Shown in pieces: positions 19,646-30,582 of a stretch of DNA of 64,000 nucleotides. Numbering within the stretch: position 1 is the first letter of the stretch; each line of letters begins with the position of its first letter. The notes under the pieces are model-generated. The model saw only the letters and a program-made list of their open reading frames with translations. It did no database searches and had not been told where the DNA came from. The stretch is from Tritrichomonas musculus (taxonomy: Eukaryota > Parabasalia > Tritrichomonadida > Tritrichomonadidae). The translations under genes and the position numbers were made by a program. The DNA lies in the NCBI GenBank assembly GCA_039105265.1, contig JAPFFF010000004.1, positions 6,739,501 through 6,803,500 of the forward strand, in the 5' to 3' direction.

Positions 19646-21657
19646 TTAAGGGACTAGTTTCCAATATTTGTGTAAAGTTTTCAATTTTGAAACAACTCAT
19701 AGAATAAAATTTTGAAAGATAGCTTTTTGGAAAAAGTTAAGGTCAATATCAATGATATTTGGCCTAAACGATCAACGATATTAAAAAAAAATTTTATGGA
19801 AAATTTTTCAAATATCTGTTTTTTTATTAAAAAAATAATATAAGTGAATAATAATAATAATAATAAAATATATTTAATTATTACAATTAAATAAACCTAA
19901 TTTTTAATTAAAATAATGATTTCTTTTGATACTTTTTTGAATTTGATAAAAAAAACAAAATTTTATGCAAAAATAAATATGCGATTTATTAGTATATTTA
20001 TACCTGATTCTATATTTATCAAAATATTTGAAAAATAAAAAAAATATTATTATACCCCCAACTCGCTACAAATGATAATTTTTTTGTACGTTATTAAGAT
20101 AAATTTTAACGAATTAAATTTGAATGAAATTGTGAGAGATAATTGAATGAAAAAACGTATAAAATTAAAAAATAGCTCATAAGTAAAGAAGAAAAAAAGA
20201 TTTTTAAAAACGAATATCAATTTTATTAATAGTATGTCAAGATGCTTTAGTGATAGTATAATGAAGAAAAAAGAAGATGATAAAATTTTAATTATCTAAA
20301 TATTCTGTTAAAATGAAAGAGATATGCAAAAATTGCTTATTGATTAATATTGCTTACCCTAAGTACCTGATATTTATGCAATTAATAGCGCTCCGATTTT
20401 TTTTTTCCTCGTTTCTAAGAAAATAATTTGCAAATTATTCTGGCGGCTTTTAGTTTTTTCCAATTTGGTATGAGAAAATATAATGTTGCTTTAAAGGTGT
20501 ATTTAATCATTAAAACAAAAATTAAAAATTTTCACTTTTTTCCTCCAAAATCATATTATTTGTAATTTTTACAAAGAATTAAAAGAGATTTAAATATGAA
20601 TCACCTCCCATGTAATTTGGGACCAATAGTAGAATTAAATGAATAAATAAAATTGGCAGCGATATAAGAAGGTTATTAGATTTGAATAAAATGTTGGAGT
20701 ATTGTTTAAATTTCGAGTAAAAAGCCATAATTATTGCTATATTTGTATAATATAAGTTATTTTATAATGTAAAACTGGCTTTAAACGTAGAAAAAAATTC
20801 GAATATTTGTTGGAGAAAAATTAAAGAGAAGAAAACAGGTAAAAATAAGAAAAGGCAAAACATTAATTAAAAAAGAAAAGATTAGATGAAGAAAAAAGCA
20901 ATTTATATAATCAAATTTAAGTGAAATGTTTGATTTTCAAATCTCTGGAAATAATGAAGAAAATGCTGGTTTTGGTGTGAAGCAGCGTATTAAAAAGTTA
21001 AAATCAAGTAATAAAAAATATATTTTGTATCAAAAAATTGAGTTTGAGCGTAAAAGAATTTGGAAAAATTAAGAGATGATAACCCTGAAAGAGGATATAT
21101 TAAAGATCTAACGTAGTTCAATTGATTTATCAATAAGAAAACCCTGAATTAGCTTGAATAAAGGATATTGATCTTGAAAATCGGTCTTTGTTATTTGCCA
21201 AATATGACCAACTTGGCACTTTTTTTACTATAAAAGATATAAAAAAATGATATTTCCTTATTTACTCTATATCAATAATGTTATTAGACTATAAACCATA
21301 TAATTTCAATTTTAATTTATATAGTTATTTAGTATTTATCTAAAAAAAATTGGTGTTAAGTTGTTTAAGAATAAAATTGTTAACTTGATAAAAATTTTTC
21401 ATTTTTTTAGTTAACAAAAAATATGATAACAATAACGTATAAAAAAATTATCATTTGTAGCGAGTTGGGGGTATATGAATTTCACTTTTTTCAAAAAAAA
21501 AAATGAAACTAATTCATATATATCTGCGATTAATGCAATATTTATTAATATAAAGCAATAAATTGTTTTATTTTTAGCTCAAAAGTCTTTTTTCAATAAA
21601 TTTTTTTTGAAAGAACTCATTGAATCTTTTTATTCAATTTTGAAACCAGTCCCTTAA
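19646..21657. mobile_element. Outer TIR element interrupted by another element
   Basis: The ends TTAAGGGACTAGTTTC (19646-19661) and the inverted TTAAGGGACTGGTTTC (ending 21657) match in 15 of 16 bases. TTAA at both edges would fit a piggyBac-type TTAA duplication, but a TA duplication with AAGGG ends is also possible, so the superfamily is open. The inner element 20051-21475 splits it; without that insert it would be about 0.59 kb and non-coding. The left arm is about 400 bp and the right arm about 180 bp. Confidence 0.6.
20051..21475. mobile_element. Inner TIR element (1.43 kb) with long termini
   Basis: The termini are 45-bp inverted repeats with 44 matches, starting TATACCCCCAACTCGCTACA at 20051 and mirrored up to 21475. 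TA(TA) at the edges fits a TA target duplication. The interior contains a 48-codon plus-strand frame (20926-21072, starting MFDFQISGNNEENAGFGVKQ) and further broken coding-like stretches up to about 21240, which may be the remains of a gene but match nothing I know. The near-identical ends suggest a younger age than the outer element it sits in. Confidence 0.8.
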
Positions 21658-21828
21658 ATATCTTTTTATAATTTCCACCCGGTATTGAGTTACATAAATA
21701 TTTAATCATGTAATAAATATTAAATCAAAAAATATGCTTTTTTAAAAAGAATATTATATAGAATATATTAAAAATCAGTTATTTATAAAGCTATATATTA
21801 AACGATCATATTCTATTCATATTTTCAA
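21658..21828. other. Spacer between TIR elements
   Basis: AT-rich, no features. Confidence 0.3.
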
Positions 21829-23924
21829 TACCAATGTTTTCACCTTTGACTATGAGTTTTCCACTTTTGAAAGGAAAAGTTTAATGCTTATTTCAAATAT
21901 TTTCTATGAAACATATCATAAGTGATATCATTTTACCGATAATACTTTTTTCAGATATTCAAAACATGATCGTTTCCAAAATGTTATATAACTTTTTTAC
22001 TTCATTTTGCCTTTATTTTCATCAATTTATTTAATTTTAGAAACTCAAATTCTGGGATTATGAATATTAGATGTTCCTCTATCATTTTATGAATTTAACT
22101 CAAATTCTTTAATCTTATGATCAAATTTAATTTGTTGATTTTAAGACATATGAAAAAAATTAGATGGTATCAATTTATATTAATATATATTGTTGGATGA
22201 GCTTTTCATTTAGCTTACTTCAACCAAAATTTAATTTTTTTCCCTCAAAAAGTTGATTTTGATGCGTCTATTTTTTTGTAAAAAAAAGATTTTTAATCCA
22301 TTTAATCACTAAAATCTTTATATATAGTTGTTATATTTTTCATCTCATATAATATTTCGAAAAGTTGATTTTCATTTGAGTGATTAATTCCATTATTTCT
22401 AGCGCTTCTTAAGTGCCTTTGCTAAATTGATTTGATAAAAGTTACCAACTCTTGATGAATTTTATTTTTAAGATGAAAAATTGGACTTAAATATTTTATG
22501 ATATAAAATAATAATACACAATAAACTACATTTTTAATAATTTATTCTTGCCATTAAAGCAATAATCATTGATGAAGCAAAAAAGAGTGAAAATGATTAA
22601 TTTTATTTGCTTATTTTATTGTTATTAAATCTCTTCAATACTAATTTTAAGAAATTGCTAATTTTATTTAGAATTATATTATTGTTAAGAGATAAACTAT
22701 AGTTATCCCTTTGGTCTTTAATATAGAAGAAAATTTCTCTTTAAATTGAAAAATATTTTTTTGAATTTTGACCAAAAACGCATTTATTGAATAAAAATAC
22801 TTTTATTTATTATAAAAATACGTTTTTAATAATCAAATAATTAAAATATTATGATTTAAATATTTAAATTGTATTATAATTTATACTTTGAAATTTTCTA
22901 TTAATCCAAAAAATTCAAGAAATTAAATTATCACCAAATTTTCATTTCAAAATCCTAAACATTTGGTTTATCTTAAGCGTAATTTGAACAATGATAATTA
23001 AATATATTTATCATTTGCTAAATCTATTTTTTCTTCTTCGAAATTGTTAAATATGATATGACAATTCTTTTTTGATGGCGTGACTTCATCTAGTTCTGAA
23101 AATCCATAAAGTTAAGACGACGAAATCATTCTGATCTAAATCGGCACATAAATAATATTGTTATTATATATTCATATATATATATATTTATATTTGATAT
23201 AATGATTATTCCACCGAATAGTAAACTATTATTTTCTTTATATAATAATTTATTTTTAGTTTTTGTTGTTCATAGAAATTTGAATGTTTTTAACTCATTT
23301 TAAAATGCTATTTTTGCTAAATGAAAAATATTTTATATTATATTGAAATATATTTTATGTTTAAATTACAATTTATTACTTTTATAAATGATATAATATA
23401 TGTTCTGTTGAAATAGCATTGAGATAAATAAATTTATCAGAATTGAATGATTTCAATTCAATTTAATAATTTATCGGTGTGATTTTTAAAAATGATATAA
23501 ATAAAAGAATTATGATTATCAGGATATAATTTATATACTATAATAAATACATTATGAAATAAAATACAAATGAAAATTAAAAATATTGTTTCAACGTTGA
23601 GAAAATATTAAAATATATTTTTGAATTAAAATTTGAATGATCCTCTCTCAAAATTGTAACCATAGTTTTATTTATAACTCGTTATGATTATGTAATTTGT
23701 GAATATAAAATAAATAATTAAGAATATTTCAAAGAATGTATATGGTTATATTAATATTATATTAATTGAATATATAACAAGATAATTGCAAATTCAAAGT
23801 TTTCGACGGTTTTATACAATTCGCAGTCTTACCTTTAAATCCATTCAAATTATAATGAGGTGATATGATTTGAATAAACCTAACAAAAGTGGAAAACTCA
23901 TAGTCAAAGGTGAAAACATGGGTA
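21829..23924. mobile_element. TIR element (~2.1 kb), non-coding
   Basis: Inverted repeats of about 39 bp with one mismatch begin CCAATGTTTTCACCTTTGAC at 21831 and end at 23922, and TA flanks both ends (21829-21830, 23923-23924). This fits a Tc1/mariner-like TA duplication. The 2.1-kb interior has no frame over about 60 codons and no recognisable transposase, so it is a degenerate or non-autonomous copy. It ends about 100 bp from the 3' end of the ankyrin gene. Confidence 0.78.
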
Positions 23925-24021
23925 CATATTCTTTTAAAAACTGCTCAAAATAAAAGATAAAATAGACAATAATTAAAGAATGATATATTTTATTGATTAG
24001 TATAATTAAAAAGAATTGGAT

Positions 24022-24342
24022 TCATTTTTTGTTATTTTCATTATTTGCAGTTGCTGTCAAGTCTTCCTTTTGTTTTGCAAATTCAGCCAGCTGCTTTTTA
24101 TTTTGTTCAAGAATTAATTTCATTTGGTTCATTTGATTTTCAAATTCATTTTTCTGGTTTTCAAATGCTTTTTGCTGGCTTCCCAATTTTTCTTTAAATT
24201 CTATTTGCTGGCTTTCCATTTTTTCTTCAAATGCTTTTTGCTGGTTTAACAATTTTTCTTCACGATCTTGCTTTATTGGTTTTGTTAACAAATCAACAAT
24301 TTTTTGATAGTTGTGTTGTTTTGCATAATCAAGGGCTGTTTC
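24022..24342 (-). CDS. Terminal segment of a split ankyrin gene: last ankyrin repeat plus coiled coil
   Basis: From ETALDYAKQHNYQKIVDLL (the first helix-pair of a final ankyrin repeat) the frame continues through a Gln/Glu/Lys-rich coiled coil with an internal repeat (about ten residues, core QQKAFENQ / QQIEFKEK) to the stop at 24022. Upstream of 24342 the frame leaves ankyrin sequence and enters the 25-bp minisatellite, just as in the other nine segments. The terminal segment would close an ankyrin-repeat protein with an oligomerisation tail. Ankyrin proteins with coiled-coil ends are usual in trichomonads. Confidence 0.65.
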   Translation of the reverse strand, partial: ETALDYAKQHNYQKIVDLLTKPIKQDREEKLLNQQKAFEEKMESQQIEFKEKLGSQQKAFENQKNEFENQMNQMKLILEQNKKQLAEFAKQKEDLTATANNENNKK

Positions 24343-27300
24343 GTAAATAATTATGTTTTGAATGTTATAAAAAAAATAGATTAGAATTTTATTGAAAGAT
24401 ATGATTTTAAATTTCATTGAAAGATATGATTTTGAATTTCATTGAAAAATATAATTTTGAATTTCATTTAAAGATATGAATTTGAATTCTATTGAAAGAT
24501 ATGATTTTGAATGAAATTGAAAGATATGGTTTTGAATGAAATTGAACGATATGATTTCGAATTTTATTGAATGAATTGATTTCGAATTTTATTATATGAT
24601 ATGATTTTGAATTTCATTGGATGATAAGATTTCGAATTTTATTGAATGATATAATTTGGAATGTTATTGAAAGATATGATTAATAATTTTATTAAAATGA
24701 ATTGTATAAAATATATCCAAGATTGATATCAAGTTTACCGTTTGTCAATAAAAGCTTGATAATTTCGATGTTTTCTTTTTCAACTGCTAAATATAATGCT
24801 GTTTTATAAATATATATTATATTAAAATTTCATTAAATGATATGATTTTGAATAGTATTGAAAGATATGATTTTGAATGGTGTTGAAAGATATAATTTTG
24901 AATGGTGTTGAAAGATATAATTTTGAATTTCATTTAAAGATATGATTTTGAATGGTGTTGAAATATATAATTCTGAATTATATTGAAAGATATGATTTTG
25001 AATTATATTGAAAGAAATAATTTTGAATTATATTGAAAGATATGATTTTGAATTTTATTTAAAGATATGAATTTGAATTTCATTTAAAGATATGAATTTG
25101 AATGTAATTGAAAGATATGAATATGAATAGAATTGAAAGATATGATTAATAATTTTATTAAAGTGAATTGTATAAAATATATCCAAAATTGATATTAAGT
25201 TTGTCGTTTGTCAATAAAAGTTTGATTATTTCAACGTTTTCTTTCTCAATTGCAAAATATAAAGCTGTTTTACAAAATTATATTATATCAAAATTTCATT
25301 TAAATATATGATTTTGAATTTCATTGAAAAATATGAATATAAAATTCTATTGAAAGATATGATTCAAAATTTTATTGAAAGATATAATTTTGAATTCTAT
25401 TGAAAGATATGATTTTGAATGTTATTGAAAGATATAATTGTGAATGTAATTGAAAGATATGATTTTGAATTTCATTTAAAGATATGAATTTGAATTTCAT
25501 TTAATGATATGATTTCGAATGGAATTGAAAGATATGATTTTGAACCTTATTGAAAGATATAATTCAAAATATTATTAAAATGAATTGTATAAAATATATC
25601 CAAGATTGATATTAAGTTTATTATTCATTAATAAAAGTTTGATGATTTCGATGTTTCCTTTTTCAACTGCTAAATATAATGCTGTTTTATAAAATTATAT
25701 TATATCAAAATTTCATTGAAAGATATGGTTTTGGATATAATTAAATATTATGATTTAAAATTTCATTGAAAGATATGATTTTAAATTTCATCGAAAGATA
25801 TGATTTTGAATTTTATTAAAAAATATAAATTTAAATTCTATTTAAAGATATGATTTTGAATTTTATTAAAGATATGAATTTAAATTTCATTGAAAGATAT
25901 GTTTTTGAATGTTATTGAATGATATGATTTTAAATTTTATTGAAATATATGATCTTGAATGTAATTGAAAGATATGGTTTTGGATGTTATTGAAAGATAT
26001 AATTTTGAATGAAATTGAAGGATATGATTTTGAATTTTGTTGGATGATATGATTTTGAATGTTATTGAAAAATATGATTTTGAATAGAATTGAAAGATAT
26101 GATTAAAAATTTTATTAAAATGAATTGTATAAAATATATCCAAGATTGATATCAAGTTTATCATTTGTTAATAAAAGTTTGATGATTTCGATGTCTCCTT
26201 TTTCAACGGCTAAATATAATGCTGTTTTATAAATTATATTATATCAAAATTTCATTGAAAGATATGATTTTGAATTTTATTAAAGATACGATTTTGAATT
26301 TCATTAAAAGATATGATTTCGAATTTCATTGAATAATATGATTTTGAATTCTATTGAAAAATATGATTTTAAATGTCATTGAAAGACATGATTTCGAATT
26401 TCATTGAAAGATATGATTTTAAATTTGATTAAAAGATATGATTTTGTATGTAATTAAAAAATATGATTTTGAATGTTATTGAAAAATATGATTTTAAATG
26501 TTATTAAAAAATATGATTTTAAATGTAATTGAAAGATATAATTTCGAATTTCATTGAAAGATATGTTTTTGAATGCTATTGAAAGATATGAATAATAATT
26601 TTATCAAAATGAATTGTTTAAATATATCCAAAATTGATATTAAGTTTGTCGTTTGTCAATAAAAGTTTGATTATTTCGATGTTTTCTTTGTCAACTGCCA
26701 AATATAATGAAGTTTGATAAAATTATATTATATCAAAATTTGATTGAAAGATATGATTCTGAATGCAATTAAATGATATGATTTTAAATTTCATTGAAAG
26801 ATATGATTTTGAATGTAATTGAAAGATATGATTTTGAATGGTATTGAATGATATGATTTTGAATGGTATTGAAAGATATAATTTTGAATTCTATTGAAAG
26901 ATATGATTTCGAATGTTATTATATGGTATGATATCGAATTTTATTAAAAACATGATTTTGAATTTCATTGAAAGATATGATTTTGAATTCCATTGAAAGA
27001 TATGATTTTGAATTTTATTGAACAATATGATTTTAATGTAATTGAATGATATGATTTTGAATGGTATTGAAAGATATGATTTCGAATTTTATTATATGGC
27101 ATGTTTTCGAATTTCATTGAATGATATGATTTGGAATGTTATTGAAAGATATGATTAATAATTATATTAAAATGAATTGTATAAAATATATCCAAGATTG
27201 ATATTAAGTTTATTATTCATTAATAAAAGTTTGATAATTTCGATGTTTTCTTTTTCAACTGCTAAATATAATGCTGTTTTATAAAATTATATTATATCAA

Positions 27301-28790
27301 AATTTCATTTTACGAAAAGATTTTGAATGGTATTGAAAGATATGATTTTGAATTTCATTGAAAGATATAATTTTGAACTTCATTGAAAGATATGATTTTG
27401 AATTTTATTGAAAGATATGATTTTGAATTAAATTGAAAGATATGATTTTGAATGAAATTGAAAGTTATGAATTTGAATTTCATTAAATGATAAGATTTCG
27501 AATTTTATTGAATGATATAATTTGAAATGTTATTGAAAGATATGATTAATAATTTTATTAAAATGAATTGTATAAAATATATCCAAGATTGATATCAAGT
27601 TTACCGTTTGTCAATAAAAGCTTGATAATTTCGATGTTTTCTTTTTCAACTGCTAAATATAATGCTGTTTTATAAATATATATTATATTAAAATTTCATT
27701 AAATGATATGATTTTGAATAGTATTGAAAGATATGATTTTGAATAGTATTGAAAGATATGATTTCGAATAGTATTGAAAGATATGATTTTGAATAGTATT
27801 GAAAGATTTGAATTTGAATTTTATTGAAAGATATAATTTTGAATTTTATTTAAAGATATGATTTCGAATTTTATTTAAAGATATGATTTCGAATCATATT
27901 GAAAGATATGATTTTGAATTAAATTGAAAGATGTGATTTTGAATTTTATTTTAAAATATGATTTTGAATTAAATTGAAAGATATAGTTTTAAATTCCATC
28001 GAAAGATATAATTTTGAATTCTATTGAAAAATATGATTTTGAATAGCATTGAAAGGTATAATTTTGAATGGAATTGAAAGATATGATTTCGAATTTTATT
28101 ATAATATAATGTTTAAAATATATCCAAGATTGATATCAAGTTTATTATTCATCAATAAAAGTTTGATGATTTCAATATTTTCTTTTTCAACTGCCAAATA
28201 AAATGCTGTTTGATAAATATCTTTTTTATTAGAATATAATTGAAAGATATGATTTTGAATATTATTTAAATATTTGATTTTGAATGTAATTGAAAAATAT
28301 GATTATGAATTATATTGAAAAATATGATTTTGAATTCCATCGAAAGATATGATTTTGAATGTAATTAAAAGATATGATTTTTAATTATATTGAAAGATAT
28401 GATTTTGAATTCCATCGAAAGATATAATTTTGAATTCCATCGAAAGATATGATTTTGAATTCCATTGAAAGATATGATTTTGAATTCCATCGAAAGATAT
28501 GATTTTGAACTTCATTGAAAGATACGATTTTGAATTCCATCGAAAGATATGATTTTGAATTATATTGAAAGATATGATTTTTAATTTTATTAAAAATATA
28601 TTTAAAATATTAAGAAGGTTGATATCGAGTTTATCATCATTTAACAAAAGTTTGATTTTTTCAATATTTTCTTCTTGAACTGCCAAATAAAATGCTGTTT
28701 TATAAAATTGTGTTATATGAGAATTTCATTGAAAGATATAATTAGAATTTCATTGAAAGGTATGATTTTAAATTGCACATTGGAAGCGTT
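24343..28790 (-). repeat. Composite array: ankyrin segments separated by ~25-bp minisatellite
   Basis: Roughly 4.4 kb of imperfect tandem repeats of about 25 bp (core ATTGAAAGATATGATTTTGA on the plus strand) is broken up by nine ankyrin-coding segments. These lie on the minus strand at 24713-24805, 25179-25271, 25596-25688, 26136-26228, 26624-26716, 27188-27280, 27579-27671, 28120-28212 and 28609-28701. Each segment is exactly 93 bp (31 codons), free of stops, and reads as K/Q-T-A-L/F-Y-L-A-V-E-K-x-N-I-E-I-I-K-L-L-L. About 30 bp on each side is also conserved. Segment-to-segment distances are 391-564 bp and often not multiples of three. The segments at 24713 and 27579 share about 275 bp with roughly three differences. 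No start region is visible at the upstream end. Confidence 0.9.
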
Positions 28791-29235
28791 CAGAATAAAA
28801 CATAATAAAATAATGAAGTTTTTGCAAAGTTGTAAACTGTAAAGTTGGTATCAATTATTTTCTATACATAAATGGCTGTATAATATGATTTAAAAATTAA
28901 ATTTTCTCCTAGAAAAAAAAAGATTTTCATATTTATTTTATTATTTAAACCATAATTATCGAAATTAAATATTTGCTTTATATTTAATAACAATATAAAT
29001 CAAATATTATTCCGATTATTAAAAATCAGAATATTTATAATATTTGGTCATATTTTTTAAGATAAACATTATATAGATCATTTTCTTAATGTTTGTTTCG
29101 TAAAAAAAACATTTTTCAATATAGGAAATTGATGAGTCATTTAGAAAAGAAATCGAATGAATTTTTTTATACATTACAAATGAGAAGAAAACAGCCAGAG
29201 AAATCGAATGACATTTAGACAATAAATATTTTTAA
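28791..29235. other. Spacer upstream of the ankyrin array and the BspA relic
   Basis: AT-rich; no N-terminal region for the ankyrin gene was found here, so that gene is either truncated at its 5' end or starts with sequence I cannot recognise. Confidence 0.4.
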
Positions 29236-30420
29236 ATGTCATCTAAAAAACAACCTAGTGTTCATTTATGTGATGAATATTTATTTGAATCCCTAGACAG
29301 AAAAATTGCTCTTTTTATCTTAATTACAAGTGATTCAAAACTAGAAACAAACGAATCAAAGGCGTTTTTCAGCTCATCAATCGAGGAACTAAATGTTCCA
29401 GCAAGTCTCTCCCTACTGAAAAAAGGCTGGTGATTCAATACCAAAACCCTAAAAAAAGTGACAGTTGATTCAAAAAGCCGGCATTTTAAAAACAATGAAG
29501 AATTGATCATTGGAAAAAGTGATATTTTTGATGTCTTTGAATTTGCATCGCGTGATGTGAAATTGGTTCTAATTCCATCAAAAATTGAATAAATTTCTCT
29601 TCATTCATTTCCATTTTCATCTATTGAAAAAGTTGTCATTTCACCTTCAGTTGGTGAATTTTCTTTTTCTGACTGTTTAATACTCACTGAATCTCAACTG
29701 GAGGTGATTCAAAAAAATGCGTTTCAAGTTTTTTCTGTCAAGAAAATCTGCAAATTAGTCTTTGACAGTTGTTTCCTACTTGTGAAGATCGAATTTGCAG
29801 AATATTCATATATTTGCACAATTGGATACAGCGCTTTTAGTGGGACTTTTATTTAGAGCATTAATGTTCCTAAGGATGTTTTAGAACTCAAAGATGGCTG
29901 GTGCAACATCACAAAAAAACTTGTGAAAATGACAATTTATCCTATCAACAAATATACTATGAGAAATATGACAAATTGATCGTATGTAAAACATCATTGA
30001 ATTTGCATCACACGTTAATAAAAGAGCTGAAATTCCATCTTTTGTGAAAAGTTTTTGCAAAAGCGCATTTTTCTGCTGCAAACAACTTGAAAATATTTGT
30101 ACTAGTTCTTTTTATTTCACTTCCATTAGAAAAATTTTCATTCCATCTGGAATCACTGAGATTTATATCGGAACTTTTGACTTTTGATAAAAGTTGCAAC
30201 AAATTGAAATTCTTTCCGATTCAAAGTTGAAAATTATTTGTGAAGAACCTTTGTATTCCGCCTCACGGCACAGATATTAGTTAAAACGCATTTTATGAAT
30301 GTTATAAACATCAAATAATTGAAATTGACGAGAATTCGTCAATTACAAGAGAAGCACTGAAAGATATCTTTTGTCCATTTACTATGATTCCAAAAAAATT
30401 GGAGAAAAATTTCACATAAA
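29236..30420 (+). pseudogene. Decayed BspA-type leucine-rich-repeat gene
   Basis: Several plus-strand frames carry BspA/LRR_5 phrases in order: KLETNESKAFFSSSIEELNV, PASLSLLKKGW, SSIEKVVISPSVGEF, KNAFQVF, YSAFSG, SINVPKDVLELKDGW, then KSAFFCCKQLENI and KIFIPSGITEIYIG. Multiple stops and frame changes interrupt them. The style (SSIEELNVPASLSLLKKGW) matches the intact gene at 61065-64000, which has EELNIPASCILLNDNW, so this is a dead relative of that subtype lacking the N-terminal domain. Confidence 0.75.
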
Positions 30421-30582
30421 GAATTTCAATTTTAAAAAGATATAATTTTTCTCAAACATTAAAATCAATTTTCTCAATTATCTACAGACAATTTACTCAA
30501 GTCAAAACCTTCACATAATAAATAAATATATAAACAATAAATAAAAAAAAACTCAGTTTTTACTTAAAAACCGTGAAGTTGC

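Noticed and set aside
24022-28790. CRISPR array reading of the minisatellite region
   Set aside because: Repeats are contiguous and imperfect with no unique equal-length spacers or cas genes, and the context is eukaryotic.
24343-28790. Ordinary GT-AG introns between ankyrin blocks
   Set aside because: No GTAYGT-like donor follows the blocks; one block (26624-26716) even lacks the AG at the place where an acceptor could be proposed (AAACTTC instead of AAACAGC).
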